This document shows positions 16,409-24,676 of a DNA stretch of 50,130 nucleotides, one piece after another. A model generated the notes under the pieces. It was not told the DNA's origin. It saw only the letters and a list, made by a program, of their open reading frames with translations, and did not search any database. The position numbers and the translations under genes are program-made. Position 1 is the first letter of the stretch. Each line of letters begins with the position of its first letter. The stretch comes from Pedobacter panaciterrae (lineage in GTDB: Bacteria; Bacteroidota; Bacteroidia; Sphingobacteriales; Sphingobacteriaceae), in contig NZ_LGEL01000038.1 in the NCBI RefSeq assembly GCF_001636695.1, forward strand, positions 1-50,130. Reading direction: 5' to 3'.

Positions 16409-17896
16409 ATGGATAGTCCGGTTTCAATTCCTTTCAAAAGTTTCATCCAGCTTAAGCCGGGCGAAACAACAGCAATTTACCTGCAAATAGTTTTTGAGTT
16501 TATTAAAGCCATACAGTTGGGGTTGCTTCCTAAAGGCACCAAGCTCCCTGGAACACGTATCTTATGTAAGCTGTTGGCAGTAAATAGAAACACACTAATT
16601 AAAGCTTTTCAAGATTTAGAATCACAAGGCTTTATCGAAATTCTGTCAAACAGGGGAACATTCATATTATCAGATCAAAAACAGATAGCGAGGAATAAGG
16701 CCATTCCTTCCATAAGTAACAGTTTGTCATCGGTCACTACAGGTTTTACTTTTAAGCATTCCTCTGTCTTGGAAAATCCAATAGCAGTGAGTGATTTAGC
16801 TCTGCAATTCAATGATGGTTTGCCAGATTTAAGGTTAGTTCACACTGATGTGTTGGCAAGGCTTTATGTGTCGAAATTGAAACGACAAAAAAACACGAAG
16901 ACCTGGGAACAGATTCAAACACATTCCCATCTGAATTTTAAAATGCAGTTTTCCAATTTTCTAAATTTAACCCGGGGCTTACGTATTTCCCCGTCAAATC
17001 TCCTTACAACAACTAGTCACGAGATAAGTCTTTATTTGGTTACGAAACTTCTGATATCACCAGGTGATAAGGTAGTCGTTGCCTCACCCGGATATTATCT
17101 ATCCAACATGACGTTGTCCGATAGTGGTGCAAAAATTATTTCCGTGCCAATTGATGATGAGGGGATAGATACTGACTCCCTAAGACAAGTTTGTGAAGAT
17201 CATACCATTAGGATCCTGTATCTTACCTCCAATTATCATTACCCAACCACGATTGCTCTGAGTGCTAAAAGGAGGATGGAAATATTAGAATTAGCTAATC
17301 AATATGGGTTTATTATTTTAGAAGATGATTATGATTTTGATTTTCATCACGATAATAATCCAATATTACCACTAGCTGCTTTTGATTCAAATGAAAGGGT
17401 AGTTTATGTTGGATCATTCGCCAGATCCTTGCCTGTAGGCTTCGGTTATGGCTTTGTTTCTGCACCAATAGCGTTTATCAAAGAACTGGAAAAGCATCAA
17501 AATATTCTGGAGCCGGGAATAGATGTGATCAAAGAGCAGGTTTTAACCGATTGGATTCAGGACGGTGAAGTGCACCGCCTTTCGAAAAAGAATAGAAAGC
17601 TTTATAAAGAGCGCAGGGATCATTTTTCTTTTCTGCTGAATGAAAAATTGAAAGGGAAGATCAAGTTCAACGTCCCTTCCCGTGGATTGGCTATTTGGGT
17701 TCAATGGCTGGATAATTTCAATTTGATAAAGTTGCAGGAGAAATGTGCTGAAAATGGATTGTTTCTTCCGAAAACTATTTTGTATCAAAGTAAAGGATTA
17801 ACGGCTACCCGTTTAGGGTTTGGAAATTTGGATGAAAAGGAAATGGAAGCAGCAGTAGAGATTTTAACTAAATCATTGGAAGCTTTAGTGAACTAG
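16409..17896 (+). CDS. MocR-type GntR/aminotransferase-fold regulator lacking the PLP lysine
   Basis: A 495-residue fusion of an N-terminal GntR winged helix (about 20-88: QLGLLPKGTKLPGTR, then LAVNRNTLIKAFQDLE and NRGTFI) and a fold-type-I aminotransferase domain (about 130-495). The domain keeps the substrate/PLP loops SNYHYPT at 274-280 and EDDYDFDF at 305-312. Where active members have Ser-Lys (GTFSKTL), it has GSFARSL at 335-341, so the Schiff-base lysine is replaced by Arg339. It therefore probably cannot form the internal aldimine and may sense an intact ligand differently. Divergent to the BtuB-like receptor, which it likely regulates; convergent with the small membrane protein gene (8 bp apart). 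Confidence 0.88.
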   Translation: MDSPVSIPFKSFIQLKPGETTAIYLQIVFEFIKAIQLGLLPKGTKLPGTRILCKLLAVNRNTLIKAFQDLESQGFIEILSNRGTFILSDQKQIARNKAIPSISNSLSSVTTGFTFKHSSVLENPIAVSDLALQFNDGLPDLRLVHTDVLARLYVSKLKRQKNTKTWEQIQTHSHLNFKMQFSNFLNLTRGLRISPSNLLTTTSHEISLYLVTKLLISPGDKVVVASPGYYLSNMTLSDSGAKIISVPIDDEGIDTDSLRQVCEDHTIRILYLTSNYHYPTTIALSAKRRMEILELANQYGFIILEDDYDFDFHHDNNPILPLAAFDSNERVVYVGSFARSLPVGFGYGFVSAPIAFIKELEKHQNILEPGIDVIKEQVLTDWIQDGEVHRLSKKNRKLYKERRDHFSFLLNEKLKGKIKFNVPSRGLAIWVQWLDNFNLIKLQEKCAENGLFLPKTILYQSKGLTATRLGFGNLDEKEMEAAVEILTKSLEALVN

Positions 17897-17903
17897 TCTG
17901 ACT

Positions 17904-18113
17904 TTACTCTTTGCACTTTAGATTTTCCTGGAGTTCTATAATGTTATTGATTTTTCCTACTCCAAGCACCGTCTTGCCGTCTTTGTCATAATGGATCCAG
18001 ATATAAGGTTGTTTGCGTTGCCCGGATGTATCAATAATGGTTAATATAACAGCCAACAAGATGGTGGTTAGCATTACTAATATTAGAGGATTGATTTGCA
18101 TTTGATATTTCAT
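17904..18113 (-). CDS. small single-pass membrane protein, unknown
   Basis: A 69-residue protein with one hydrophobic helix at about 9-26 (LILVMLTTILLAVILTII) and a polar tail (WIHYDKDGKTVLGVGKINNI), probably exposed to the periplasm. It follows the MauE/DoxX-like gene by 16 bp on the same strand, so the two are likely co-transcribed. No family recognised. Coding support: helix plus plausible tail, tight spacing, and no overlap with other genes. Confidence 0.6.
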   Translation of the reverse strand: MKYQMQINPLILVMLTTILLAVILTIIDTSGQRKQPYIWIHYDKDGKTVLGVGKINNIIELQENLKCKE

Positions 18114-18129
18114 ATAGTTTGATTTTATG

Positions 18130-18573
18130 TCAAAATTTTAGTTTGGCATTTTTACGGATTGCAAGAATTGAAAGGGATATGAGTAAGGTATTTAGTATGA
18201 TATGATCAATCCAGCTTAGTTCAAGAGATATTCCTGCGCAAGTACAAGGAAGGTTTTTATAATTTACCATTAAGGCAACCAGATAAATCTGGAAGAGGCC
18301 TAAAAGTGTAGTAGCGCCAAATAAACCTGGCAAACGATAACGATTTAGACATAAAGCGATGGTTAACACTAATTCTATTAGGGGAATCACCAGCGAAATG
18401 AAGAAAGCATTTCTGGCAATAAAACTTACAGGAATTAGCTGAAGCTGAAATTGGAACCTATCGTGAGAAATAAGCTTGTTCGTTGCTGTGTAACCAAAAA
18501 TAATGATCAGCAGGATTGTAGCAACATATGTTGGGACTTCCTTTTTTCTACTTAAAGCGCTTATCTTATCCAT
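18130..18573 (-). CDS. MauE/DoxX-like four-helix membrane protein
   Basis: A 147-residue integral membrane protein with four helices (about 16-34, 51-74, 83-105, 121-139). The pattern, including TNKLISHDRF after helix 1 and a CTCAG dicysteine motif (LPCTCAG) before helix 4, fits the MauE/DoxX redox-associated membrane proteins common in Bacteroidota. MauE proteins help disulfide handling in methylamine dehydrogenase maturation, but most Bacteroidota homologues have no known role. The Cys-x-Cys pair suggests thiol-redox chemistry. It is the first gene of a two-gene unit, divergent from the second MocR regulator across 247 bp. Confidence 0.75.
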   Translation of the reverse strand: MDKISALSRKKEVPTYVATILLIIIFGYTATNKLISHDRFQFQLQLIPVSFIARNAFFISLVIPLIELVLTIALCLNRYRLPGLFGATTLLGLFQIYLVALMVNYKNLPCTCAGISLELSWIDHIILNTLLISLSILAIRKNAKLKF

Positions 18574-18820
18574 TTTAATATAATTAATTGCAGGTTATTG
18601 TAGGGGTGTTGTAAGATGATTATTGCAGCCTTTGTTAATGAATATTTTTGTTAGCTATATTTTTTAGTGTGTCAGGAGCTCAAAATTCTTTAAACTATTT
18701 TAATTTATGTGGACGCAGTTGAGGGTATTTCAGGGGACTCAGTAGGTCGCGTTTACCACCCTGGTGATGTTCGGGTATATATTTGTTTAACCGAGAATTA
18801 ATTGTAAATAAAATAGGCGA
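18574..18820. promoter_or_regulatory. divergent intergenic region with MocR promoter and palindrome
   Basis: For the plus-strand MocR gene a perfect TAnnTTTG box lies at 18778-18785, 36 bp before its ATG. Between it and the expected -33 position is the palindrome CACC-CT-GGTG at 18757-18766, inside an arrangement suited to autorepression. The rest (18574-18720) is AT-rich without recognised signals. Confidence 0.4.
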
Positions 18821-20284
18821 ATGAGAAAGACTTACCCGTTTAATTGGAGCATCCCCCAGTTAGACAAAAAGCGATGCAGTAAGCAGATTGAAGAGTTTAT
18901 AATTTTTAATATTACCGCAAAAAATTTACGTGCAGGAGATCCTATACCAGGATATAGGACTTTAGCAGAAATTAATGGAGTAGGATTGAATTCTGTACGG
19001 AGAGCATATGCCAGGTTGATAAGGTCCCGCTGGCTTGATACAAGAGAAGGATCGGGAACTTTTGTGTCGAGCCGTTCATTGGAACAAAATGTTTATCCTG
19101 AACGTATTTTTAACGAGGAATTTATTGTACACTCACAACCATCGATTTATGAGAAAAAGCATAAGGATACACCTCCATTTGCGTTTGTAGGAACTGACTT
19201 TCCAAATCCATTTTTGTTTCCGGAAGACCGATTTTTTAAATATTGTCATAAACATCGGGTTGGATCCGCAAAAATTTCTCAATCTGAATTGCTGACGGCT
19301 TATGGTGGGAACTATTTAAGGCAGGTTTTAATTGAGGATATGAATAAGCATCGTGGATTCGGCGTCAATTCTGATATTTTAAGGGTGATCAATGGAAGAG
19401 AAGAAGGTTTAAGAAGAGTCTTTAAATCACTCTTGATGCCAGGTGATATGGTGATAAATACCGGAGCCTATGATCCTTTAATAGATTTAATATTGACGGA
19501 CATAGGAGTAGCGGTACTTCGATTAAGGTCAATCCATCCTGAATTTCTAACAAGACTCGAGAGCCTGTTTGTTGAGCTGAAAATAAAGGCTATTTACATT
19601 CGCCCTCAATGTAGTTTCCCCGAGAATTATACATTTAGTGTTTCGGATTGCAAGCATTTGATCGATCTGGCTAAAAGATATAATGTTAATATTATTGAAG
19701 AGGATGATGATCATGAATTTTGGCTTAGTAATGTTCCATATAAAGCCTTGGCGTGTTATGATCATGGAGGTCTTGTGATTTATTTAGGCGCATTGAGTAA
19801 GGCGAGGTCAGATATGCAATCGTTGCGATTGGTGGTAGCTTCAGGATATTTGATTAAGCGCATGGATTCATTTGCAGAAACTGCTTTTGAAAATAGGAAT
19901 GTAATAGAGGAGAAAGCATTTGCTGATTTGATATTAAATGGGGATTTAGAGGAGTACAGAAGAAATGTAAGACTTACTGCAAGGAAAAACCGAGATGCTC
20001 TGGATATGATATTGCAAAACTATTTAGGTGAATATATTAATTATGTTTTGCCCTTACATGGTCTAACTTTCTGGTTGCACTTTGCTGACCGTTTTGATTT
20101 GAATCAGGTATTAAAAGACCTTGAATCAATGAATATAACTGTGCCTTATCATCCCAGGCACAAGCAGTTTAAAGGTAAGTGTAATGATATGCTTCTTGGT
20201 TATGGAGCTTTTGATATTAATGAAGCTGAAGCCGCTGCGAAAATGTTGGAAGTAATTTTAAAAAGGTATGATGGGAAGGGTTGA
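18821..20284 (+). CDS. MocR-type GntR/aminotransferase-fold regulator
   Basis: A 487-residue regulator with a GntR winged helix (about 20-84: NLRAGDPIPGYRTLAE, GLNSVRRAYARL, REGSGTFV) and a fold-type-I aminotransferase domain. Unlike its neighbour at 16409 it keeps the PLP lysine, K327 in YLGALSKARS, and the ring-binding Asp in EEDDDHEF (293-300), although RPQCSFPENY at 261-270 is a divergent form of the usual substrate loop. It may bind PLP or an amino-acid-PLP adduct as an effector. Likely targets are itself and the divergent MauE-like gene. It ends 5 bp from the convergent lipoprotein gene. Confidence 0.88.
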   Translation: MRKTYPFNWSIPQLDKKRCSKQIEEFIIFNITAKNLRAGDPIPGYRTLAEINGVGLNSVRRAYARLIRSRWLDTREGSGTFVSSRSLEQNVYPERIFNEEFIVHSQPSIYEKKHKDTPPFAFVGTDFPNPFLFPEDRFFKYCHKHRVGSAKISQSELLTAYGGNYLRQVLIEDMNKHRGFGVNSDILRVINGREEGLRRVFKSLLMPGDMVINTGAYDPLIDLILTDIGVAVLRLRSIHPEFLTRLESLFVELKIKAIYIRPQCSFPENYTFSVSDCKHLIDLAKRYNVNIIEEDDDHEFWLSNVPYKALACYDHGGLVIYLGALSKARSDMQSLRLVVASGYLIKRMDSFAETAFENRNVIEEKAFADLILNGDLEEYRRNVRLTARKNRDALDMILQNYLGEYINYVLPLHGLTFWLHFADRFDLNQVLKDLESMNITVPYHPRHKQFKGKCNDMLLGYGAFDINEAEAAAKMLEVILKRYDGKG

Positions 20285-20289
20285 AGTTA

Positions 20290-20823
20290 TCAGAGTTCCA
20301 GCACAAGTATATTAGGGTAACTCTTGCCCTCGTGAATGAACTGCGAAAACGCGTGATCAGTGATCATTATATCACTGATAGGGTATGCAACAGGTTTACA
20401 CGGGCTGTCGGTTGCAGTTTTGGAAACGGTATATGTCAGCGTGACCGTTGCCAGCTTTGCTAGTTTTATCTGATAAGGATATTGCCCGGCAGTTTCATGG
20501 AAGACTGAAAATTGTAGCGTTCCATTTAAAGGAGATGATGCTGCCTCATTAAAAATACCCCAATTGACAAATGGCTTACCAGTGGTAGCATTAATGATAT
20601 TAATGTCACTGACTTTAATATCATTATTAAGGATCAGGTTTTGCCCTGTTTCCTTGTCTACAAATTTTACAATGATTTTGGTAGGTGGGGTTTCATTCAT
20701 CAAACCATCACAAGGATTTACGAATGACTCCTTTTTTTTGCAGCCACCGAACATTAAGGCTAATGTAAAAAGTATAAGGGATAATGAGCGTAATTTCATA
20801 TACTGCTTAATTGCTATTTTCAT
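20290..20823 (-). CDS. hypothetical lipoprotein
   Basis: A 177-residue exported lipoprotein of unknown function. A signal peptide with lipobox (MFGGC, Cys28) is followed by KKKES, typical of a lipoprotein N-terminus. ATG 20799 (MKLRSLSL) is an alternative start giving a more usual signal length. The mature part is beta-rich (KIIVKFVDKETGQNL, TLTYTVSK) with two more cysteines at about 38 and 143 that could form a disulfide. It may be anchored in the outer or inner membrane. Single gene, convergent with the MocR gene. Confidence 0.7.
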   Translation of the reverse strand: MKIAIKQYMKLRSLSLILFTLALMFGGCKKKESFVNPCDGLMNETPPTKIIVKFVDKETGQNLILNNDIKVSDINIINATTGKPFVNWGIFNEAASSPLNGTLQFSVFHETAGQYPYQIKLAKLATVTLTYTVSKTATDSPCKPVAYPISDIMITDHAFSQFIHEGKSYPNILVLEL

Positions 20824-20919
20824 TCAAAAATAACAATCCAGTTATACAATGCAAATTGAATTGGGATTATTGTTTGTAGCAAAGTTGGGATTGATCCTAG
20901 ATCTGGAGCTAGGCGCTGG

Positions 20920-20953
20920 AGCAGACAAATGTGCCTTTTCAGTCCATTTGCTC
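20920..20953 (-). repeat. degenerate tRNA-Phe-like fragment (possible decayed att site)
   Basis: Positions 20936-20948 are identical over 13 bases (TTTTCAGTCCATT) to 23288-23300 in the anticodon arm of tRNA-Phe, in the same orientation. Similarity extends to TGCTC against GCTC on one side and GACAAATG against GACACATG on the other. The two copies flank the higher-GC glycerate gene pair. Read as a remnant of a tRNA duplication made by integration; no integrase is present. Confidence 0.35.
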
Positions 20954-20981
20954 AATGTTATAAGTGTCAGTTTTTCAAAAA

Positions 20982-22127
20982 TTACGAGTCACCCTTTCGC
21001 ATCAGGACCAGCGTATTGCCCAGTGTTTCGGCAGTACGGGTAAGGTTATCTGCTGTACATGCCAATGCAGTTGCCAGATCTTCGGGCTGGTTTCCAATAG
21101 GTATTAATAGATCAAAATACTTCTGTAAATTAACATTCCGCTCCAATGGTACCTTCCCCGCGAATGCAACGACAGGCAGTCCTTTAAGTTTGGCATGGTA
21201 TGCTACGCCAAATGGCCCTTTTCCCTGTAAGGTTTGCTCATCAATACTCCCTTCCCCGGTAATGACCAGATCTGCCCGCGCCAGTGCTGAATTAAAATCT
21301 GTAAGTGAAAGAAAATGATCTATCCCATTTACCAGGCTGGCATTCAGAAATGCATATAAGCCTGCAGCTGCCCCTCCTGCTGTACCTCCATACTTTATTG
21401 CAGCCATATCCCTGCCTGTCTGGTGTAAAGCCACGGCCGAAAGTTTGTTAAGTGCCTGGTCCAATTTTTTTACCTCATCGGGGGATGCACCTTTTTGCGG
21501 GCCGAATACAGCTGCAGATCCCTGGTTACCTAGTAGCATATTGTCTACATCGCACAAAACAATCACTTCACATTTCAATATTCTTTCGTCCAGTCCTGAA
21601 AGGTCAGCAGTGGTTAACTCTCCAAGATCTTCAGGAAGCATGGTTAACTCATTGCCGTCCGCCCCTAAGAAACGGACACCAAGGGCCCGCAAAATGCCGG
21701 TACCGCCATCCACAGTAGCCGAGCCACCCATGCCGATTATAATTTTTTCAACCCCCTGGTCAAGTGCTTTTCTGATCATTTCCCCTGTACCGGAAGAATT
21801 GGCACGCATGGGGTTAAGCTCTTCGGGTTTAAGTAATTTTATACCTGATGCGTCTGCCATTTCTATAACGGCAGTTGCACCATTATCGATCAGGCCAAAT
21901 ACGGCATTTATTGGTCTGCCCAGCGCATCATGTACTGCCGCATCCAACAATGTGCCTTTACATTTTTTTATAATTAAGGTTCCTGTACCATCCCCGCCAT
22001 CTGCTACCGGGAAACATTCAGTGGTAACACCGGCCTTACTTCGTCTTAAACCTTCCTGAATAGCAAACGCTGCTTCTTCGGCATTCAGGCCGTGTTTAAA
22101 AGCATTGGGGGAAATCAGTATATGCAT
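20982..22127 (-). CDS. glxK: glycerate kinase (GlxK/GarK family)
   Basis: Phosphorylates D-glycerate with ATP, giving 2-phosphoglycerate in the bacterial GlxK/GarK class; 381 residues, the usual length. Signatures: ISPNAFKHGLNAEEAA at the start, FPVADGGDGT (active-site loop), GMGGSATVDGGTGILRALG, and ITGEGSIDEQTLQGKGP near the C-terminus. Cytoplasmic. It starts 11 bp after the hydroxyacid dehydrogenase gene, so the two form an operon that turns hydroxypyruvate or glyoxylate-derived compounds into a glycolytic intermediate. Codon usage is clearly richer in GC than in neighbouring genes (sample lines 43-62% against about 27% in the adjacent MocR gene), suggesting recent acquisition. Confidence 0.92.
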   Translation of the reverse strand: MHILISPNAFKHGLNAEEAAFAIQEGLRRSKAGVTTECFPVADGGDGTGTLIIKKCKGTLLDAAVHDALGRPINAVFGLIDNGATAVIEMADASGIKLLKPEELNPMRANSSGTGEMIRKALDQGVEKIIIGMGGSATVDGGTGILRALGVRFLGADGNELTMLPEDLGELTTADLSGLDERILKCEVIVLCDVDNMLLGNQGSAAVFGPQKGASPDEVKKLDQALNKLSAVALHQTGRDMAAIKYGGTAGGAAAGLYAFLNASLVNGIDHFLSLTDFNSALARADLVITGEGSIDEQTLQGKGPFGVAYHAKLKGLPVVAFAGKVPLERNVNLQKYFDLLIPIGNQPEDLATALACTADNLTRTAETLGNTLVLMRKGDS

Positions 22128-22138
22128 AATGCTTTCAG

Positions 22139-23098
22139 TTACAGGTTCACGACGTTTACAGGATTCCCATTTTTATAGGCACTCAGGTTGCCGATAGTTA
22201 TCTCCATTAACCTGGCCCTCGCTTCTTTTGTTGCCCAAGCGATGTGAGGTGTAATGATGCAGTTTTTTGCACCAAAAAGCGGGTTGTCCTTTGCAGGCGG
22301 CTCAACAGAAAGCACATCGAGGCCCGCTCCGGCAATTTTACTGTTGTTCAATGCTTCGGCAAGATCTTCTTCGATAATGACTGGGCCCCTTGAGGTATTC
22401 AACAGAAAAGCGCTGCTTTTCATTCGCTGTAAGTTTTCTTTATTGATGAGCCCTTTGGTTTCAGGTGTTAAAGGGCAATGGATACTGACAACATCTGACT
22501 GCTCCAGCAGTTCGGGTATTTCTACCCACTTAAAATTACTTCGGTGAGACTGATCTGTCCGGTTCCGGCTTGTTCCAATAATTTTCATCCCAAATGCAGT
22601 GGCTACATCAGCAACCTGTCTGCCTATATGTCCAAATCCGATAATCCCCATCGTTTTTCCTGTCAGTTCAACCAGCGGATAATCCCAGAAACAAAAGTCA
22701 GCGGAGGAAGCCCAGCGGCCGGAAGTTACTGCATCACTATGGCGCTGCACGTGCAGGCAAAGTTCCAGTAAAAGGCCAAAGGTCAGCTGCACTACAGACG
22801 GCGTGCCATAACCTGGTACATTACTTACTGTTATGCCCTTTTCCCTGGCTATTCGGGTATCCACTATATTATAACCAGTGGCCAGGACTCCAATGTATTT
22901 TAAGTCCGGAAGACTGTTTAATGCCTCAGCGTTTACCGGTGTTTTATTGGTAAATATGACATTCGCCCCTTTTGAGCGTTCAACAACTTTACTTACCGGG
23001 GTGCGGTCGTAGAGGGTTACTTCACCGAATTGTTTTAACCCGTCCCAGCTCAGGTCCCCGGGATTTAGTGTATATCCGTCTAGTATTACGATTTTCAT
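22139..23098 (-). CDS. D-2-hydroxyacid dehydrogenase (glycerate dehydrogenase / hydroxypyruvate reductase)
   Basis: NAD(P)H-dependent D-2-hydroxyacid dehydrogenase, 319 residues. It shows the substrate-domain motif VLATGYNIVD, the Rossmann motif GIIGFGHIGRQVA, the family signature MKSSAFLLNTSRGPVI with the catalytic Arg, AGLDVLSVEPP with the catalytic Glu, and TPHIAWAT with the catalytic His. The sequence is closest to HprA-type enzymes that reduce hydroxypyruvate and glyoxylate. It is first in an operon with glycerate kinase: hydroxypyruvate to D-glycerate to phosphoglycerate. Cytoplasmic. The gene shares the elevated GC of its partner. Confidence 0.9.
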   Translation of the reverse strand: MKIVILDGYTLNPGDLSWDGLKQFGEVTLYDRTPVSKVVERSKGANVIFTNKTPVNAEALNSLPDLKYIGVLATGYNIVDTRIAREKGITVSNVPGYGTPSVVQLTFGLLLELCLHVQRHSDAVTSGRWASSADFCFWDYPLVELTGKTMGIIGFGHIGRQVADVATAFGMKIIGTSRNRTDQSHRSNFKWVEIPELLEQSDVVSIHCPLTPETKGLINKENLQRMKSSAFLLNTSRGPVIIEEDLAEALNNSKIAGAGLDVLSVEPPAKDNPLFGAKNCIITPHIAWATKEARARLMEITIGNLSAYKNGNPVNVVNL

Positions 23099-23130
23099 AT
23101 ATGATATTTAAATAAGTGATGAAGCTATCA

Positions 23131-23138
23131 CAAACTTA
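23131..23138 (-). promoter_or_regulatory. candidate -7 box for the glycerate operon
   Basis: On the minus strand this reads TAAGTTTG, a full match to the Bacteroidota TAnnTTTG box, 33 bp upstream of the dehydrogenase start. No convincing -33 box is visible. Confidence 0.35.
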
Positions 23139-23209
23139 TATATTTTCGATGAAATACCCAGCCTGAGCAGACCGACATGGAATTGGGACTAAAATATGCC
23201 TTTTAAAGC

Positions 23210-23246
23210 AGAAAAGCCCAATTTCGTTATGAAATTGAGCTTTTCT
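23210..23246 (-). terminator. terminator hairpin after tRNA-Phe
   Basis: Arms 23210-23225 and 23231-23246 pair over 16 bp with one mismatch (a G-U wobble in RNA) around a 5-nt loop. It begins 7 bases beyond the 3' end of the tRNA gene on the minus strand. The U-rich stretch is within the stem end (CTTTTCT) rather than a long tail. Confidence 0.6.
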
Positions 23247-23252
23247 AAGTAG

Positions 23253-23325
23253 TGGTATGGGCCGGGATCGAACCGGCGACACATGGATTTTCAGTCCATT
23301 GCTCTACCGACTGAGCTACCGTACC
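23253..23325 (-). tRNA. tRNA-Phe (anticodon GAA)
   Basis: A 73-nt cloverleaf on the minus strand: acceptor GGTACGG/CCATACC, D arm GCTC/GAGC, anticodon stem ATGGA/TCCAT with loop CTGAAAA (anticodon GAA), five-base variable loop, T arm GCCGG/CCGGC with loop TTCGATC, discriminator A. CCA is not encoded. The acceptor stem has one odd C-A mismatch (position 5 against 68) caused by the 3' half. A matching promoter is upstream and a hairpin downstream. Confidence 0.93.
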
Positions 23326-23344
23326 TACTTCCCGTTTGGGATTG

Positions 23345-23374
23345 CAAATGTAGTGTCTTTTTTTGGATGACAAA
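23345..23374 (-). promoter_or_regulatory. promoter of tRNA-Phe
   Basis: Minus-strand TACATTTG at 23352-23345 fits TAnnTTTG, and TTTG at 23374-23371 fits the -33 box, with 18 nt between. It ends 19 bp before the tRNA 5' end. Confidence 0.6.
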
Positions 23375-23447
23375 ATCTTTTTTTAAAATAATTTCATTTT
23401 GTTGTATTAGTGGTTGATTATCTGTGAGTTTATTTTTTTATTATTCT

Positions 23448-24368
23448 TTATCCAATCTTTTTTCGTCGGTTGGTACGATACTGATTGGGAGATACCCGCA
23501 TATTTTTTTTGAACAATCTTGAGAAATGAAAAGGATCGTCATAGCCCAGAGAGGCGGCAATGTCTTTTACCTTTGTTTCAGAATTATATAGTTGCACACA
23601 TGCTCTTTGTAATTTCAGATGGATGAGATAATCCATTGGCGACATTCCCGTAGACTTTTTGAACATTTTTGAGAAATGAGATGTAGATAAATTGTTTTTA
23701 CCTGCTAAATCTTCAACCGTAAGTTTTTCACGTAAATTATTCTTCATGTAGGCTACAGTCTCTTTTATCATGTTCTTCTCATCCTGGACTTTAACATTGC
23801 TATGTTTATCAGGGTAAAGAAAAGTCGCCAGAAGATGATACATGCACAGATTTGTATTAGTTAGATTTTCCTGACTATAGCCAAGTTCTAAATTCTGGTA
23901 CATGGATTCCCAGATCTGGATGCCCTTTTCATTTAATAAAATTTGCTTTGCCCCATCGTAAAGACTAATGTTAAACCCTTTGTTAAAAGAATCGATGTCT
24001 TTTCCGCTAAAATGAACCCAATAAATTGTCCATGGATCATTTATATCCGCTCCATAACTCATGGCTGCTTTTGTAGCAGGTACAAGAATAAATTCATTAG
24101 GGCCAACATCTAAACGTTTGTTATTGATGATGAACCATCCTTTTCCTCTGGTACAATAGATCAGTATGTTGTCGCTGCAGCCTTCAGGTCTTTCTCTGTA
24201 GTGGTATGCTGCCTTTGGAAAATAACCTATGTAAGTAACATATAGCTGATTCATCACAGGATTGCCCTTAATTGCACTTTTCCATGCAGAGTCAGGGATG
24301 CTGATGTATTTTTCACCCTCAAATCCATCCTGTATTTTTTTCTCGTTCATACGCTGTGTGTATAACAA
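23448..24368 (-). CDS. AraC-family transcriptional regulator
   Basis: A 306-residue regulator with an N-terminal cupin-like sensing domain (HYRERPEGCSDNILIYCTRG, VGPNEFILVPA, YWVHFSG) and a C-terminal double helix-turn-helix (about 205-303: LTVEDLAGKNNLSTSHFSKM and IAASLGYDDPFHFSRLFKK). This architecture is typical of sugar-responsive activators. It is divergently transcribed from the GH95 gene, so it most likely activates the GH95-susCD locus in response to a released sugar. ATG 24350 is an alternative start. Confidence 0.9.
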   Translation of the reverse strand: MLYTQRMNEKKIQDGFEGEKYISIPDSAWKSAIKGNPVMNQLYVTYIGYFPKAAYHYRERPEGCSDNILIYCTRGKGWFIINNKRLDVGPNEFILVPATKAAMSYGADINDPWTIYWVHFSGKDIDSFNKGFNISLYDGAKQILLNEKGIQIWESMYQNLELGYSQENLTNTNLCMYHLLATFLYPDKHSNVKVQDEKNMIKETVAYMKNNLREKLTVEDLAGKNNLSTSHFSKMFKKSTGMSPMDYLIHLKLQRACVQLYNSETKVKDIAASLGYDDPFHFSRLFKKNMRVSPNQYRTNRRKKIG

Positions 24369-24676
24369 GTATAAGGATTATTCCTCTAATTTGGTTGCTT
24401 TGTTTGATTGGATTGATCATTCTTGGCTTATAAATCTTGTTTTAAAATACTGTACTCAGTGAGTGGGGGTGTTGTTGGTAAGTGAATAGTTCATGACGGT
24501 GAATGATTTCGCTATTCTTTTATTTAGAACTGACACCTATTTTTGTTCAATACTGTAAAACTTTCCAATAGATGATAAGATAGTTTAATCCATTCTTTTT
24601 TAAAGTTTGTACATTTTAAAAGAAATCAAGGTCAGCTATTTTTACCTTCACATAATAACCAAGTATAACAAACCGA
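24369..24676. other. divergent intergenic region, AraC / GH95
   Basis: A 308-bp AT-rich spacer expected to hold both promoters and AraC binding sites. I see no clear TAnnTTTG box, palindrome or small gene in it. Confidence 0.5.

Noticed and set aside
20340-20390. Palindromic ATCAGTGAT motifs
   Set aside because: They lie inside the lipoprotein coding region and are explained by codons; no promoter nearby.
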